The notes beneath the pieces were generated by a model. It worked only from the letters and a program-made list of their open reading frames with translations, had not been told where the DNA came from and did no database searches. From contig JAJDYN010000023.1 of assembly GCA_022825135.1 (NCBI GenBank), positions 62,001 to 126,000 of the forward strand: a stretch of DNA of 64,000 nt, written 5' to 3'. Below, piece after piece: positions 33,425-44,400 of this stretch (positions are counted from its first letter, which is position 1; each line of letters opens with the position of its first letter). This DNA comes from Gemmatimonadota bacterium (GTDB lineage Bacteria > Gemmatimonadota > Gemmatimonadetes > Longimicrobiales > Gaopeijiaceae). Position numbers and translations under genes: made by a program.

Positions 33425-34357
33425 TCAAACCCGCTCCGCTCCCAACTCCTTCCATCCGCGCCCGCGGTGTCCGAAGTCGAAGCGCCCCGGGTGCAGACAC
33501 TCCGCCAGGATCTCCGCCGACTCGACAAGGCGGGGCCCCGGACGGTTGAAGTACTGGTTGCCGTCCGTGATCACCACGCGCCCCTCGCGCACGGCGGACA
33601 GCCGGCGCCATTCCGGCCGGGCGGTCAGCGCGGGCATCTCCCGCTCGGCCCGCTCGATGTCGAACCCGCAGGGCATGACCGCGATCACGTCGGGATCGGC
33701 CGCCACGAGCTGCTCGATGTCCAGATAGCCCGAGTGGTTCCCGCCTTCCCCGAGCGGATCCACCCCGCCGGCGCACTCCACCAATTCCGGCACCCAGTTT
33801 CCCGCGATCATCAGCGGGTCGATCCACTCGATGCAGGCGATGGAGGGCCGCGGCCGCAGCGTGCGCGTTGCGGTGCGGAGCGCCTCGAGCCGGCCCGTGA
33901 GACGTTCCACCAGTTCGTCGCCGCGCGCCGGCTCCCCGAGTGCGGCCGCAACCGCGCGGATGTCGCTCCACACGTCGCCCAGCGCCATGGGTTCGAGCGA
34001 CACGATCGCCGGCTGCGAGCGCACCAGGTCGCACACCGCGCGCTGGACGTCCCGCAGGCTCACCGCGCACACCTCGCACTGGGTCTGGGTGACGATGACG
34101 GTCGGGGCCAGACGGTCGAGCAGGACCGGGTCGACGCTGTACACGGACAGGCCGTCGCGGACGATCGCCTGCACCTGGTCGTCGATGGCGCGGCTGGCGG
34201 CTTCCACCTTCACCTTCGAGCTGGAGCAGGTCGGCAGCCGGGAGACGCCGGGCGGATGGTCGCACTCGTGCGACCGGCCAACCAGCTCGCGCTCGAAGCC
34301 CAGCGCGCACACGATCTCGGTCGCGCTCGCGATGAGCGAGACGATGCGGTGGGGCAT
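33425..34357 (-). CDS. Cobalamin-binding protein, BtuF-like, 310 aa
   Basis: Periplasmic-binding-protein fold of the BtuF/TroA type: RIVSLIASATEIVCALGFER, LVGRSHECDHPPGV, IVTQTQCEVCAVS, a long backbone helix (~130-160), ACIEWIDPLMIAGNWVPEL and GYLDIEQLVAADPDVIAVMP. Residues 1-20 lack a cleavable signal peptide, as in many BtuF-related proteins annotated as cobalamin-binding. It lies 46 bases behind a membrane protein gene preceded by a B12 riboswitch, so it should be expressed when cobalamin is scarce. Confidence 0.85.
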   Translation of the reverse strand: MPHRIVSLIASATEIVCALGFERELVGRSHECDHPPGVSRLPTCSSSKVKVEAASRAIDDQVQAIVRDGLSVYSVDPVLLDRLAPTVIVTQTQCEVCAVSLRDVQRAVCDLVRSQPAIVSLEPMALGDVWSDIRAVAAALGEPARGDELVERLTGRLEALRTATRTLRPRPSIACIEWIDPLMIAGNWVPELVECAGGVDPLGEGGNHSGYLDIEQLVAADPDVIAVMPCGFDIERAEREMPALTARPEWRRLSAVREGRVVITDGNQYFNRPGPRLVESAEILAECLHPGRFDFGHRGRGWKELGAERV

Positions 34358-34403
34358 CCCTGCGTCCTTCGCCGTCCGCCTGCGAATCCGCGCCTGGGAC
34401 CTG

Positions 34404-35009
34404 CTACGTGCGACTGGGCGCGAGCCGGTACAGCGGGATGGGCGCTGGATTCCTCAGAGCCACGCGGCTGAACAGGAGCGGCAGGAAGACCGCCATGCTG
34501 ACCAGCGTGTTGCGGAAGAAGGGAATCGCGCGCACGTAGCAGTCCACCAGCCCGGAGAGCGTCTTCGGGTAGAGCAGGCCGTCGCCGAAGGCCCAAACAC
34601 CGAAGTTGGTGATCACGAAGAACCCAACCGACGACGCCAGCCCCGCGCCCGCCACCCGCGTCCATGACGTCTCACCGCGCAGCGCGAATCCCGTGGTGGC
34701 CACCAGCGCAAGCGCCAGGTAGACAAGCGGCTGATTGGGGTAGAACGCCCAGTCGACCCGGCCGGTCAGCGCCAGGATCCCCAGATCGCCCAGCAGCCAT
34801 GCGGCGAACGGGAGCAGGTACGCCGTCCTCGCGCGCGCGAAGAACGCTCCCCCGAACAGGCAGAGCGGCAGCATCGGCGAGAAGTTCCACGGGTACGTGG
34901 TCCGCTCCGGGTCGATCGACATCCCGAACTGCGCCAGCAGGTACGGCGCCAGCCGCACGCAGACGGCCACGGCGAACACAGCCAAAATCACGGAAAACCG
35001 CGGTTTCAT
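34404..35009 (-). CDS. DUF6580-like membrane protein, probable B12-related transporter component, 201 aa
   Basis: Integral membrane protein with about five hydrophobic segments (PRFSVILAVFAVAVCVRLAP at the start; YLLPFAAWLLGDLGILALTG; PLVYLALALVATTGFAL; SVGFFVITNFGVWAF; LVSMAVFLPLLFSRVAL). The NFSPMLPLCLFGGAFF segment is characteristic of this group, whose shape recalls ECF transporter S components. GGGAGG precedes the ATG at 35009. The cobalamin riboswitch upstream and the BtuF-like gene downstream make B12 or cobamide-precursor uptake the likely role. Confidence 0.75.
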   Translation of the reverse strand: MKPRFSVILAVFAVAVCVRLAPYLLAQFGMSIDPERTTYPWNFSPMLPLCLFGGAFFARARTAYLLPFAAWLLGDLGILALTGRVDWAFYPNQPLVYLALALVATTGFALRGETSWTRVAGAGLASSVGFFVITNFGVWAFGDGLLYPKTLSGLVDCYVRAIPFFRNTLVSMAVFLPLLFSRVALRNPAPIPLYRLAPSRT

Positions 35010-35121
35010 CTCGATTCCTCCCTGTTTGCTGTTTTCTGCCGCGCGGAAGAAAGAGGAGATGCCGACCAACGCGATCGCGGTCTGGAAGGCGCCCCTCACC
35101 TCCCCGCGGAGGTGGTGAAAA

Positions 35122-35305
35122 AGGGCGCCGGACGGGCTCGTCTCCTGGCTTGAGGCCTCCGGACCAGCCTTCCCGGGCTCGCCTTCAGAACCCAGTGGCA
35201 CATTCGAGCCGGAGTTGTTCGGGAAAACCCGGACCTCATCACAGTGGCGGGGCCGCGCCGGATTCGCACCGGCTTCCGTGGGCCCCTCCGGCCTCTGCTG
35301 CTGCG
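35122..35305 (-). promoter_or_regulatory. Cobalamin (AdoCbl) riboswitch
   Basis: On the minus strand the aptamer begins near 35305. Conserved blocks in order: GGAAGCCGGTGCGAATCCGG, then GCCCCGCCACTG, a variable arm, GGCGAGCCCGGGAAGGC, and the B12 box AGCCAGGAGACGAGCC (35150-35135). CGGCGCCCTTTTTC follows and could be part of an expression platform terminator. It lies 113 bases ahead of the DUF6580-like gene. Binding of B12 is expected to shut off the two downstream genes. Confidence 0.93.
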
Positions 35306-35310
35306 GGATT

Positions 35311-35520
35311 CTAGCCGGGGGCGTGAAGGGGGTCAACGGCGGGGACACCCGGTTCGTGCGGATCTGCGGCGAAGGCGCGCTGGATGGCGGATTCGATGGT
35401 CGCCACTTCGTCATCGCTCAACTCGCGAAAACGGGGACGCTTTCTCGCGGAGAGCCGTCCTCCGTTCTGGATGCAGAGGCGTATGAGGAGCGAGGCCAAC
35501 CCCTCATGAGTGCGGGCACG
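35311..35520 (-). pseudogene. Short coding remnant, C-terminal fragment of an unrecognised protein
   Basis: A protein-like frame reads EGLASLLIRLCIQNGGRLSA, then KRPRFRELSDDEVATIESAI, ending in a Pro-rich tail and TAG at 35311. It has no proper start or ribosome binding site and looks like the last ~60 residues of a larger protein, conceivably of Fic or cell-filamentation type, but this is only an impression. The rest of the gene is not found upstream. Confidence 0.35.
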
Positions 35521-35583
35521 TGGCCCGGCCGCCGGGAGTTGTGACGCGCGGCTACGACGAACTGTTTCGGATCCAGGGCTTCG

Positions 35584-36684
35584 CTACAACTGAGCCTCGT
35601 AGAGGCGGTAGGTGCGGTAGATTCTGCCCCCCATGCGCTCGATCGCGGCGTTCATTCGGAGGTTTCCTTCAAGGATCCAGGACATGTCCGCCTCCCTCAT
35701 CCCGGCCGCGCTGGCGTTTCGGAACAAGGCGAGGTAGAGGAGCGCGTCGATGCCCTTGCCCCGCCACTGCTCCAGGAGCCCCAGAATGAGGACGCGCAGG
35801 CGGGTGATCCTTCGCCTCTGGACCAGCAGCCTGAGGATCGCGAGCGGGGTGAGTCGTCCGTTGAGTTTGTGCAGAACCTGGTTGAAGTCCGGAAAGGCGA
35901 CCGCGAGCCCTATCGCTTCCCCTTCGCGCGTTTCTGCGAAGAGAACGAGATTCGGGTCGATGATCGGCTTCAGCTCGGCGGCCATGTGGTCGATCTCGGC
36001 GTCCGTCATGGGAACGAACCCCCAGTTCTTTTTCCAGGCGGAATTGTAGAGTCGCCGAACGAGGGCGAGTTCGTCGTCGAACCTCGACATTTCCAATGTG
36101 CGGATGCGGATGCCCCAGCGGTGCGTCACGATCCTCTCGGCGCGAAACAGGTACTCGGGCCAGTTCCCCGCCACGAGGTGCCAGGCGTAGAGGTCCTTGA
36201 CCTTGCGGAGCCCGCAGCCCTCGAGTAGGGCCGGATACCAGGGCGGGTTGTGGGCCAGAAGAAGCGCCGGCGGCCCCCTGTCTCCTTCGATGAGGAGGCC
36301 GGTGGTCTCGTTGGTGGAGAAACTCGTCGGGCCGCGCATGGCCGTGAGACCGCGGTCCCGAAGCCATCCCCGAACCGCCGCGAACAGCCCCTCCGCCACC
36401 TCCGGATCGTCGATGCACTCGAACCAGCCGAAGAAGCCGACCGCCTCCCGGTGCACCCGCTCGTGGTTCCGGTTGCGGATCGCGCAGATGCGCCCCACCA
36501 CTCTGCCGCCGCGGAGCGCGAGCCAGGGCTGGACCTCGGAGTGAAGGTGGAAGGGGTGTTTCGCCGTATCGAAGGCGGCACGGACATCCCGCTTCAGCGG
36601 CGGCACCCAGTCGGGGTCCTCGCGATAGATCGACCAGGGCAGGTTGATGAAGCGGCGAAGGTCGGCGCGGCTCCTCGCCGGCAC
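35584..36684 (-). CDS. GNAT-fold N-acetyltransferase-like protein, 366 aa
   Basis: Large protein of a group often annotated as hypothetical with a C-terminal GNAT fold. The N terminus RFINLPWSIYREDPDWVPPL and GFFGWFECIDDPEVAEGLF are typical of the group; the C-terminal region has LLEQWRGKGIDALLYLALFR (acetyl-CoA pyrophosphate loop QWRGKGI) and SWILEGNLRMNAAIERMGGR. GTG start. It follows the amidohydrolase gene in the same direction with 30 bases between. The acceptor is unknown. Confidence 0.8.
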   Translation of the reverse strand: MPARSRADLRRFINLPWSIYREDPDWVPPLKRDVRAAFDTAKHPFHLHSEVQPWLALRGGRVVGRICAIRNRNHERVHREAVGFFGWFECIDDPEVAEGLFAAVRGWLRDRGLTAMRGPTSFSTNETTGLLIEGDRGPPALLLAHNPPWYPALLEGCGLRKVKDLYAWHLVAGNWPEYLFRAERIVTHRWGIRIRTLEMSRFDDELALVRRLYNSAWKKNWGFVPMTDAEIDHMAAELKPIIDPNLVLFAETREGEAIGLAVAFPDFNQVLHKLNGRLTPLAILRLLVQRRRITRLRVLILGLLEQWRGKGIDALLYLALFRNASAAGMREADMSWILEGNLRMNAAIERMGGRIYRTYRLYEAQL

Positions 36685-36714
36685 GACTGCGAGCCGCGAA
36701 GCTGGATTCGTCAG

Positions 36715-38022
36715 CTACCGCTCCACCTGGTTGCCGGCGATCCAGACCGATTCGATGGAACGCATGTTCATGATGTCGGCGAGAGGATCCTCCGCGACGA
36801 CGATGAAATCGGCCCACTTCCCGGGCTCGAGGGTGCCCACGTCGTCGAGCTCCAGGCAGGCGGCGGCGTCGCGGGTGGCGGTGGCCAGGATCTGGGCGGG
36901 AGTGAGACCGGCCTTGGCCATGATCTCCATCTCCATGTGCTCGAAGAAGCCCTGGAAGCGGCCCACGGGACCGGTGTCGGTTCCGAAGGACAGCGTAACC
37001 CCCGCGTCCGCGGCCGCCTTCAGGTTGTCGAGCGCGACCTCCAGCGCCTCCTCGTAGAGGGCCGCCGAGCGGCTCTCGAGGAACGAGCGCCGGCGGTCCT
37101 CATGATCCAGCCCGGCCACCTCCTCGGCGTTGGCGTGACGCGTGAAGAAGTCGTCGAAGAAGAAGTCGGGCTGCTCCCGATAGATGAAGGTGGACACCTC
37201 GCGGGTGAGGGTGGGGCAGTAGCAGACCCCGGTTTCGGCGATGAGGTCGATGAATTCCTGGTCGATGGCCACGTCGCGCACGCTGTGGGCGAGGAAGTCG
37301 GCGCCCGAGCGGAGCAGGTCCTTGCCGTCGTCCAGATAGAAGAGGTGGGCCGCCAGGCCGACGCCCATTTCGTGCGCCGCGTCGATGGCCGCGCGGTACG
37401 CCTCGGGAGGCATCTTGGTGCTGGTGCCCAGATTGTCGTCCACCCGCAGCTTGAGCCAGTCCGGGTTGAGGCGCGCGTTGTCGGCGACCTCGGCGCGCAC
37501 CTCCTCGGCGGTCGAGCCGGTGAGGACCGGCCCCGCCATGAGCAGGCGCGCGTGCGTGAGGCCGGAGTCGTCGTTGTTGGCATCCCGCACGCGCATGCTG
37601 GGCTCCGTGCCCCCGCCCAGGCTGTTCACCGTGGTGACGCCGTAGGCCGCGTACAGCCGGAGCTCGTTGCGGACGGCCTCGTCGGCGGCTTCTCCCTCGA
37701 GCCCGCCGGCGGTGCGGCCCACGTGGCCGTGGGTGTTGATGAGTCCGGGCACCACGTACCGGCCGCTCAGGTCGACCTGTTCGGCGCCTTCCGGGAGGGT
37801 CACCCCGCCGGCCGGACCCACTGCCTCGATGCGCCCGTCCCGAACCACCATCGCCGCATCCTCGACCGGGTCACCCCCTGCGCCGTCGATGAGGCGCATG
37901 CCGGTGAAGGCGACCACATGCTGTTCGGAGGGTGCCTCGGCGGGAGCGCAGCCGGCGAGCGTCAGGACGAGCAGGAGAGCGGCGATGCCGTGGATTGAGC
38001 CATGCCGTGGATGATCGAACAT
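36715..38022 (-). CDS. Amidohydrolase-family lipoprotein (imidazolonepropionase-like), 435 aa
   Basis: Signal peptide with lipobox LTLAGC (Cys ~25) targets it to the cell envelope. The TIM-barrel metal sites are visible as GLINTHGHVG (HxH), a bridging-Lys region DWLKLRVDDN, GLAAHLFYLDDGKD, FLAHSVRDV and the final Asp in SFGTDTGPVG. The C-terminal GTLEPGKWADFIVVAEDPLA is standard for exported amidohydrolases that act on dipeptides or cyclic amides (prolidase-like). Substrate unknown. Confidence 0.9.
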   Translation of the reverse strand: MFDHPRHGSIHGIAALLLVLTLAGCAPAEAPSEQHVVAFTGMRLIDGAGGDPVEDAAMVVRDGRIEAVGPAGGVTLPEGAEQVDLSGRYVVPGLINTHGHVGRTAGGLEGEAADEAVRNELRLYAAYGVTTVNSLGGGTEPSMRVRDANNDDSGLTHARLLMAGPVLTGSTAEEVRAEVADNARLNPDWLKLRVDDNLGTSTKMPPEAYRAAIDAAHEMGVGLAAHLFYLDDGKDLLRSGADFLAHSVRDVAIDQEFIDLIAETGVCYCPTLTREVSTFIYREQPDFFFDDFFTRHANAEEVAGLDHEDRRRSFLESRSAALYEEALEVALDNLKAAADAGVTLSFGTDTGPVGRFQGFFEHMEMEIMAKAGLTPAQILATATRDAAACLELDDVGTLEPGKWADFIVVAEDPLADIMNMRSIESVWIAGNQVER

Positions 38023-38148
38023 GCGAGACCGTCCTTGTTCGGGGCGAAACTTCGGCTGGGTCCCGCGGAGGCGAGCCTGAACGCGGCGACTCCCACCTCA
38101 TTCAAGAGATTGGCCCGCCACACCCCGGTCAAGGATGTCCGCGCCCGG

Positions 38149-39861
38149 TCACGGACTCCCCCCGCCCGCGGCCATCAGGGGATCGGCAAGGCCGATGACG
38201 TGCACGGCGATCAGCCCCAGCACGCCGATGACGGTCAGGTAGTAGATGGTAGGCAGGATGGTCTTGCGCAGCGTGACCCCCTCCTGACCGAGCAGGCCCA
38301 CCGTGGCGGACGCGGCCACCACGTTGTGGATCGCGACCATGTTGCCCGCCGCCGCCCCGACCGCCTGCAGCGACACGATCATCGCGCTCGACACCGCCAG
38401 CCGCTCCGCCACGCCGTGCTGGAAGAGGGAGAACATGAGGTTGCTCACCGTGTTCGAGCCGGCGATGAAGGCCCCCAGCGCGCCGGTGACGCCGGCGAAC
38501 AGCGGCCACACCTGCCCCACGTTGTCCGCGACCCAGGCGGCCATGGCGATGGGCATGCTGACCAGGTCGGCCGCGTTCACGCCCGACTGGATGTAGATGC
38601 GCACCATGGGTACGGTGAAGATGAGCACGAAGCCGGCGCCGAGGAGCACGCGCGACGACTTGGTGAACGCCCGCTGCAGCTCCGGGAACTTCATCCGGTG
38701 CAGGAAGAAGGTCACGGCGACCACCGCGATCAGGATGGTTCCGGGCAGGTAGAGGGGGGTGGTGGTGGCGGTGATGTCGGTGCCGAACACGTTCGCCCAG
38801 GTGATGGCGGGGGCACGCAGCCAGTTCTGCACCGGCAGCGTCGACAGTCGGCTGAGGACCAGCAAGACCGCCAGCAGCGCGTAAGGCGCCCAAGCCATCC
38901 CCACGGAGACCCGTTTGTCGTCGTCGTCCAGATCCTGCCGGGCCTCCAGCCCGCTGGCCCAGCCCTGCCCCCAGCGGCTGCGCTCCGGGAAGTCCCAGGT
39001 ATCGGCCGGAATCAGAAAGCCCCTGCGCGCCGCGAAGATCACGATCGCAAGCCCCACCGGCGCACCCAGCAGCGCGGGGAACTCCGGTCCCAGCAGCCAG
39101 CCCGTGAACATGTAGGGGACGGTGAACGCCACCCCCGCGAAGAGCGCGAAGGGGAAGATCGACAGGCCCTCAGTCCACGAACGGTTGGCGCCGAAGAAAC
39201 GGGTGGTCATGACGATCATGAAGGTGGGCATCAGGGTGCCCGCGATCGCGTGCAGCACCACCACCCGGTCGGTGACCAGCCGCAGGAACTCGTCCATGGT
39301 GATGCCGGCCGCGAGGAGTTGGGCGTCGAAGGCCTCTCCCCCGAGGCCGCCCTGCACCCCCACCAGCACGGGCGTGCCCACCGCGCCGAAGGTCACCGCG
39401 GTGCTCTGGATCATCATGCCGATCATCACCGCCCCGGCGGCCGGGAAGCCCATCGCCACCATGAGCGGCGCCGCCACCGCGGCCGGCGTCCCGAACCCGG
39501 CGGCCCCCTCGATGAAGGACCCGAACAGCCAGGCGATGATGATGATCTGGACCCGGCGGTCCTCGCTGATGCTGCGGAAGCTGCGCCGGATGGCGGAGAC
39601 GCCCCCGGACTGTTCCAGCGTATTCAACAGCAGAATCGCGCCGAAGATGATGACCAGCAGATCGAAGGTCAGGAACAGCCCCTGGACCGAAGACGCCGCG
39701 ACGCGCACCGGAGCCACCTGCCACGCCGTCAGCGCCACCAGGACGGCCGAGACGTAGGCAATGGGCATCGCGAACTTCGCCGGCACCCGGAATCCGACGA
39801 GCAGGGTGCCCCCGATGAGAATGGGGAGGAGCGCGAGCGCGGCTTGAACGCCTGGGGACAT
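38149..39861 (-). CDS. L-lactate permease (LctP family), 570 aa
   Basis: Inner-membrane lactate/glycolate:H+ symporter with about 13 hydrophobic segments. Family signatures: [60 protein letters not shown], then the C-terminal [20 protein letters not shown] and [20 protein letters not shown]. Length is normal. No lactate dehydrogenase lies next to it. Divergent from the serine hydrolase gene with about 125 bases between, where both promoters should be. Confidence 0.93.
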   Translation of the reverse strand: MSPGVQAALALLPILIGGTLLVGFRVPAKFAMPIAYVSAVLVALTAWQVAPVRVAASSVQGLFLTFDLLVIIFGAILLLNTLEQSGGVSAIRRSFRSISEDRRVQIIIIAWLFGSFIEGAAGFGTPAAVAAPLMVAMGFPAAGAVMIGMMIQSTAVTFGAVGTPVLVGVQGGLGGEAFDAQLLAAGITMDEFLRLVTDRVVVLHAIAGTLMPTFMIVMTTRFFGANRSWTEGLSIFPFALFAGVAFTVPYMFTGWLLGPEFPALLGAPVGLAIVIFAARRGFLIPADTWDFPERSRWGQGWASGLEARQDLDDDDKRVSVGMAWAPYALLAVLLVLSRLSTLPVQNWLRAPAITWANVFGTDITATTTPLYLPGTILIAVVAVTFFLHRMKFPELQRAFTKSSRVLLGAGFVLIFTVPMVRIYIQSGVNAADLVSMPIAMAAWVADNVGQVWPLFAGVTGALGAFIAGSNTVSNLMFSLFQHGVAERLAVSSAMIVSLQAVGAAAGNMVAIHNVVAASATVGLLGQEGVTLRKTILPTIYYLTVIGVLGLIAVHVIGLADPLMAAGGGSP

Positions 39862-39985
39862 GGAGGCCTCCGGGTTGAATCGCCTGACGGACCGCGCGAA
39901 TGTGGGTCGCAGCCTCCCGTGCGGGCAAGCAGAAGAGCGGTGCGACGCAGGAGACGGTTTACGTTATCGTTTCCCCGGCAAGCGG

Positions 39986-41407
39986 ATGCAGGGGACGAGA
40001 ATCCGGAGATGGCAGTTGAGGAGGCTTGGTTTGTCGGGATGTTGGCGCGGGCTGCGGGCGTTGTTGGTGCTCACAGCCCTGGCAGGATGCGAGCAGGCCA
40101 GCGATCCGGTCCAACCGTATCCCGGGTCCCCGGCGGTGGCCATCACCGTCGTGTCCGGCGGCGGTCAGCCGGCCCTGATCGGCACCCGGCTCGACGAGCC
40201 GATCGTATTCCGCGCCCTGAATGCGGCGGGGCGCCCGGCGCCCGGCATCTCCGTCGACTTCGTGACGACCCCGGGGAGCGGCCGGGTGGAGCCCGCTCGC
40301 GCCACCACCGACCAGAACGGCGACGTGGCGATCACCTGGACGATCGGACCCGATCCCGGAGTCCAGACGGTGCTGGTGGCGTCGGGCCTGGCCGCGACGG
40401 CGATCAGCGCCCGCGCGATCGACCTGGAGGCGGAGCTCGAGGTCCTTTTCGCGCCGCCCACCGCGGCGGAGATCGCGGCCGTGCGCGCCGACTGGGCGGA
40501 CCGCGACACTTCGCCCGCCGGCCTGACCATCGAGTTGACCGAGCCCTATTCGCTCTTTGGCTCCCCGGCGATGCTGCGCGTGGTGTCTCACCAGGTTGGC
40601 GAGGCGCGTCATTACGGAGCGATCGTCGCCCCGAAGTCGACGCGCGCGGGCAGTCTGCCCGTCCTGATGTACCTGCACGGAGGCGACAACGGCGTTGACG
40701 TGGACGATGTCCAGTTCCTCGCCTTCGCGCTCGGGGCGCTGCGCGACCGCTTCGTGTACGTGGTTCCATCGTTCCGCAGCGAACCTCTGAGGCACGGAGA
40801 CCGGGAGTGGGTGTCGACCGGTCCCGGCGGCCACTGGGACTACGACGTGGACGATGCTCTTGCGCTCCTGAACGTGGCGCTGGCGATCACGCCGCAGGCA
40901 AGACCCGAAGGCCTCAGCCTCGTGGGAGGCAGCCGGGGCGGAGGCGTCGCGCTGCTGGCCGGCATTCGGGACGAACGGATCGAGAACATCATCACCCTGT
41001 TCGGTCCCACCGATTTCTTCGACGAATGGGTGCGCGAGATCGTGCGCGAGGCGGCGCTGGGAATGCCGCGCCAGCTCACCGGGGTCGCGCACATGGATTC
41101 CACACTCGTCCAGCCGTATTTGCAAGGTCGGATCGATCTTCCCAGGGTTCGCCTCGAGCTGGCTCGCCGCTCCGCCGTCCTGTTTGCCGAGGATCTGCCC
41201 GCCGTCCAGCTCCACCACGGGACCATCGACGAAACCGTCTCCGTCAGCCAGGCGCATTCCATGATCCGGGTCATGGAGGACCTCGGGCGCGAGCCGCCGG
41301 AATTCGAGGCGTTCATCTACGAGGGCGCCGGACACGAGGTCTTCGACTTGAACGGGGTCATCCCGCGCGCGGCCGGGTTCCTGCGGCGGGCGCTCGGGGA
41401 GGGCTGA
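39986..41407 (+). CDS. Lipoprotein with Ig-like domain and serine alpha/beta-hydrolase domain, 473 aa
   Basis: The N-terminal signal ends in a lipobox (LTALAGC). Residues ~45-130 form a bacterial Ig-like domain (VDFVTTPGSGRVEPARATTD, NGDVAITWTIGPDPGVQTVL). The rest is a peptidase-like alpha/beta hydrolase: PVLMYLHGGDNG, the nucleophile elbow LVGGSRGGGVALL, LFGPTDFFDEW, and a C-terminal VQLHHGTIDETVS with Asp and YEGAGHEVFD with His. The ATG at 39986 is preferred because the signal peptide follows closely. It is six bases ahead of the large fusion gene, so the two are cotranscribed. Confidence 0.85.
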   Translation: MQGTRIRRWQLRRLGLSGCWRGLRALLVLTALAGCEQASDPVQPYPGSPAVAITVVSGGGQPALIGTRLDEPIVFRALNAAGRPAPGISVDFVTTPGSGRVEPARATTDQNGDVAITWTIGPDPGVQTVLVASGLAATAISARAIDLEAELEVLFAPPTAAEIAAVRADWADRDTSPAGLTIELTEPYSLFGSPAMLRVVSHQVGEARHYGAIVAPKSTRAGSLPVLMYLHGGDNGVDVDDVQFLAFALGALRDRFVYVVPSFRSEPLRHGDREWVSTGPGGHWDYDVDDALALLNVALAITPQARPEGLSLVGGSRGGGVALLAGIRDERIENIITLFGPTDFFDEWVREIVREAALGMPRQLTGVAHMDSTLVQPYLQGRIDLPRVRLELARRSAVLFAEDLPAVQLHHGTIDETVSVSQAHSMIRVMEDLGREPPEFEAFIYEGAGHEVFDLNGVIPRAAGFLRRALGEG

Positions 41408-41413
41408 GGCGCC

Positions 41414-44400
41414 ATGGGAGTGCGGCCCGACTTCACGACCGCTGAGGCGGAGACGCTGGCCAGGGACGGCTACGGCATCAGGGCTGGCGCCAGGGAACTT
41501 CCGAGCGAGCGAGATCGCAACTTCCTGCTCCGCGTGCCGGGGGACGGGCGAGGTGTTGGCCGCGAGCGCAGCGACGGAGCCAGGGACGCCGAAGCGGAGC
41601 GCGCCGGCGAGGCCTTCGTCCTCAAGATCGGGAACGCGGACGAGTCACGGGCGTCGCTGGAAATGCAGAACGCGATCCTGGCGTGTCTCACCGCCGTTGG
41701 ACCGGATCCCGAGGGCGGTCTGCGCGCGCCTTTTCCGCGTGTCGTGCCGGACCTCGGGAGTTCCTCGCTCGCGACGGTCGAGAAGGAGGGCGTCCGCTAC
41801 CCGCTGCGTCTCGTCACCTGGCTGCCCGGCGTCCCGGTCGCGCGGGTGCGCCCGCAACGGCCGGAGCTGCTGCGTTCCTGGGGAGGTGTGCTGGGCCGAC
41901 TGAACGCCGCCCTCGCCGACTTCCACCACCCGGCGGACGAGCGCGGCTTCCACTGGGACCTGCGCACGGCGTCCTCCATCTTCGGGGAGCGCGTGGGGAG
42001 CGTGCAGGGCAAGGACCGGCGGGCGATGCTCCGCCGCCGGATGGCCGCCTGCGAGGAGCGTCTGGCGCCCCTGGTCCCGCACCTCCGCACCCAGGTGGTG
42101 CACGGGGACGCCAACGACTACAACGTGCTGGCCAACCGGGTCGAGGACATTCCCCCAGGCGGCCGCTACGGAGACCGGCGGGTCACCGGCATCATCGATT
42201 TCGGGGACGCCATGCGCACCTGGCTGGCCGCTGAACCGGCTGTCGCGGGCGCCTACGCCATGCTCTCCAAGCGTGATCCCGTGGGTGCCTTGGCCCACCT
42301 GGCGAGCGGCTTCCACGAGGAATATCCCCTGGCGGAGGAGGAGATCGCCGCCGTCTTCCCGCTCGCGGGCATGCGTCTCTGCCTGAGCGCGACCATGGCC
42401 GCCTACCAGCGGTCGCGGGAGCCGGACAACGAGTATCTCAGCATCAGCGAGGCTCATGTGTGGGAGCTGCTGGAGCGCCTCGACCGCGGGGAGGAGTTCC
42501 ACCCGGACTTCGTGCACTATCGCCTGCGCGAGGCGTGCGGTCTGGAGCCGAGCCTGCGCGCCGCGGTCTTGCGCGCGTGGCTGAGTCGGCGGCGCGACGA
42601 GGGCCGCTTCGCCCCCGTACTGTCGCCGGAACTTGCCGAGAGCCCACACACCGTCTTCGACCTGAGCGTGGGCAGCCGCTGGCTGGGAACCACCGGTGAC
42701 CTGGACGCGCGCGGCTGGACCGATCTGCTCTTCGGTCACATGCGAGCGAGCGGGGCCGCAGTCGGGGTGGGCCGCTACGACGAGGCGCGCCGCTGGTACG
42801 ACTCCCATGCGTTCGCCATCCCGGGCGAGGACGGCCTCGAACGGCGAACCGTCCATGTGGGTGTCGACCTGTTCGCCGAACCCGGCACGCCGGTCCACGC
42901 TCCCTTCGCCGCGACCGTGCACAGCTTCCGCGACAACGGCGCGCAACTCGACTACGGGCCGACCATCGTTCTGCGGCACGAGGCGGGAGGGGTGGGCGCC
43001 TGGTACACCCTCTACGGCCACCTCTCTCGCGACTCCCTGGCAGGGCTCCAGCCCGGACAGCAGATCGCCGCCGGTGAAGAGATCGGCAGGATTGGGCCGT
43101 ATCCGGAGAACGGCGACTGGGCCCCGCATCTCCATTTCCAGCTCATGACGGACCTGCTGGGCCGCGAAGCCGACTTCCCCGGCGTGGCGCCACCGAGCCA
43201 GCGTGAGGTGTGGCTCAGCCTCTCCCCGGATCCGAACCTTGTGCTCGGGATTCCGGACCTGGCTCCCGCCGGTAGGAATGCGGCCCCGGAGCTGTTGGGC
43301 GCTCGCCGGAAGCTCCTCGGTCCGTCACTCTCCATCTCCTACCGGCGTCCCCTGGAGATGGTGCGCGGCAAGGGCGCGTACCTCTACGACGACGGCGGCC
43401 AGCCCTACCTGGACTGCGTCAACAACGTCGCGCACGTGGGGCACGCGCACCCCCGCGTGGTGCGGGCGGGCCTCGAGCAGATGACGGTGCTCAACACCAA
43501 CACCCGCTACCTGCACGACAGCCTGACCGAGTACGCCCGGCGCCTTGCGGCCACGCTGCCCGATCCGCTCGGCGTCTGCTTCTTCGTCTGCACCGGGAGC
43601 GAGGCCAACGAGCTGGCGCTGCGCATGGCGCGCACCCACACGGGGCGCGAGGGCATGGTCGTGCTGGAGGGCGGGTATCACGGCAACACCAGCTCGCTGG
43701 TGCAGCTCAGCTCGTACAAGTTCGATGGCCCCGGGGGCGAGGGGCCCCCGCCGTGGGTGGCCTGCGTCCCCATGCCGGACGGCTACCGCGGCCGCTACCG
43801 GTCCTCCGATCCCGACTGCGGCGCGCGCTACGCTGAGGAGGTCGGCCGCGCCGTGGATGCGCTCGGGGGACGGCCCGCGGGCTTCCTCTTCGAGTCGATC
43901 CTGAGCTGCGGCGGCCAGATCGTGCTTCCGGACGGCTTCCTGCCGGGCGCGTTCGAGCGTGTGCGGGCGGCGGGCGGTGTGTGCATCGCCGACGAGGTGC
44001 AGGTCGGGTTCGGGCGCGCCGGCTCCTCCTTCTGGGCCTTCGAGGACCACGGGGTGGTGCCCGACATCGTCACCATGGGCAAGCCCATCGGCAACGGTCA
44101 TCCCCTCGCGGCCGTGGTCACCACCCCGGAGATCGCCGACTCCTTCAACAACGGCATGGAGTACTTCAACACCTTCGGCGGCAACCCGGTGTCCTGCCGT
44201 ATCGGCCTGGCGGTGCTGGACGTGATCGAGGAGGAGGGGCTGCAGGACCACGCCCGCCGGGTCGGCGAGCGGCTGCTCGCGGGACTGAAGGATCTGGTGG
44301 AGCGCTACCCGATCGTGGGAGACGCGCGCGGCACCGGCCTCTTCCAGGGGATCGAGCTTGTGACGGACCGCGAATCACTCGACCCGGCAGCCCGCCACGC

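Noticed and set aside
35330-35540. A complete small gene after the riboswitch
   Set aside because: The protein-like frame has no start signal and begins abruptly; it is recorded as a remnant.
38002-39860. A long plus-strand frame opposite the lactate permease
   Set aside because: Antisense shadow, very rich in His, Arg, Gln and Asp, with no ribosome binding site or domain.
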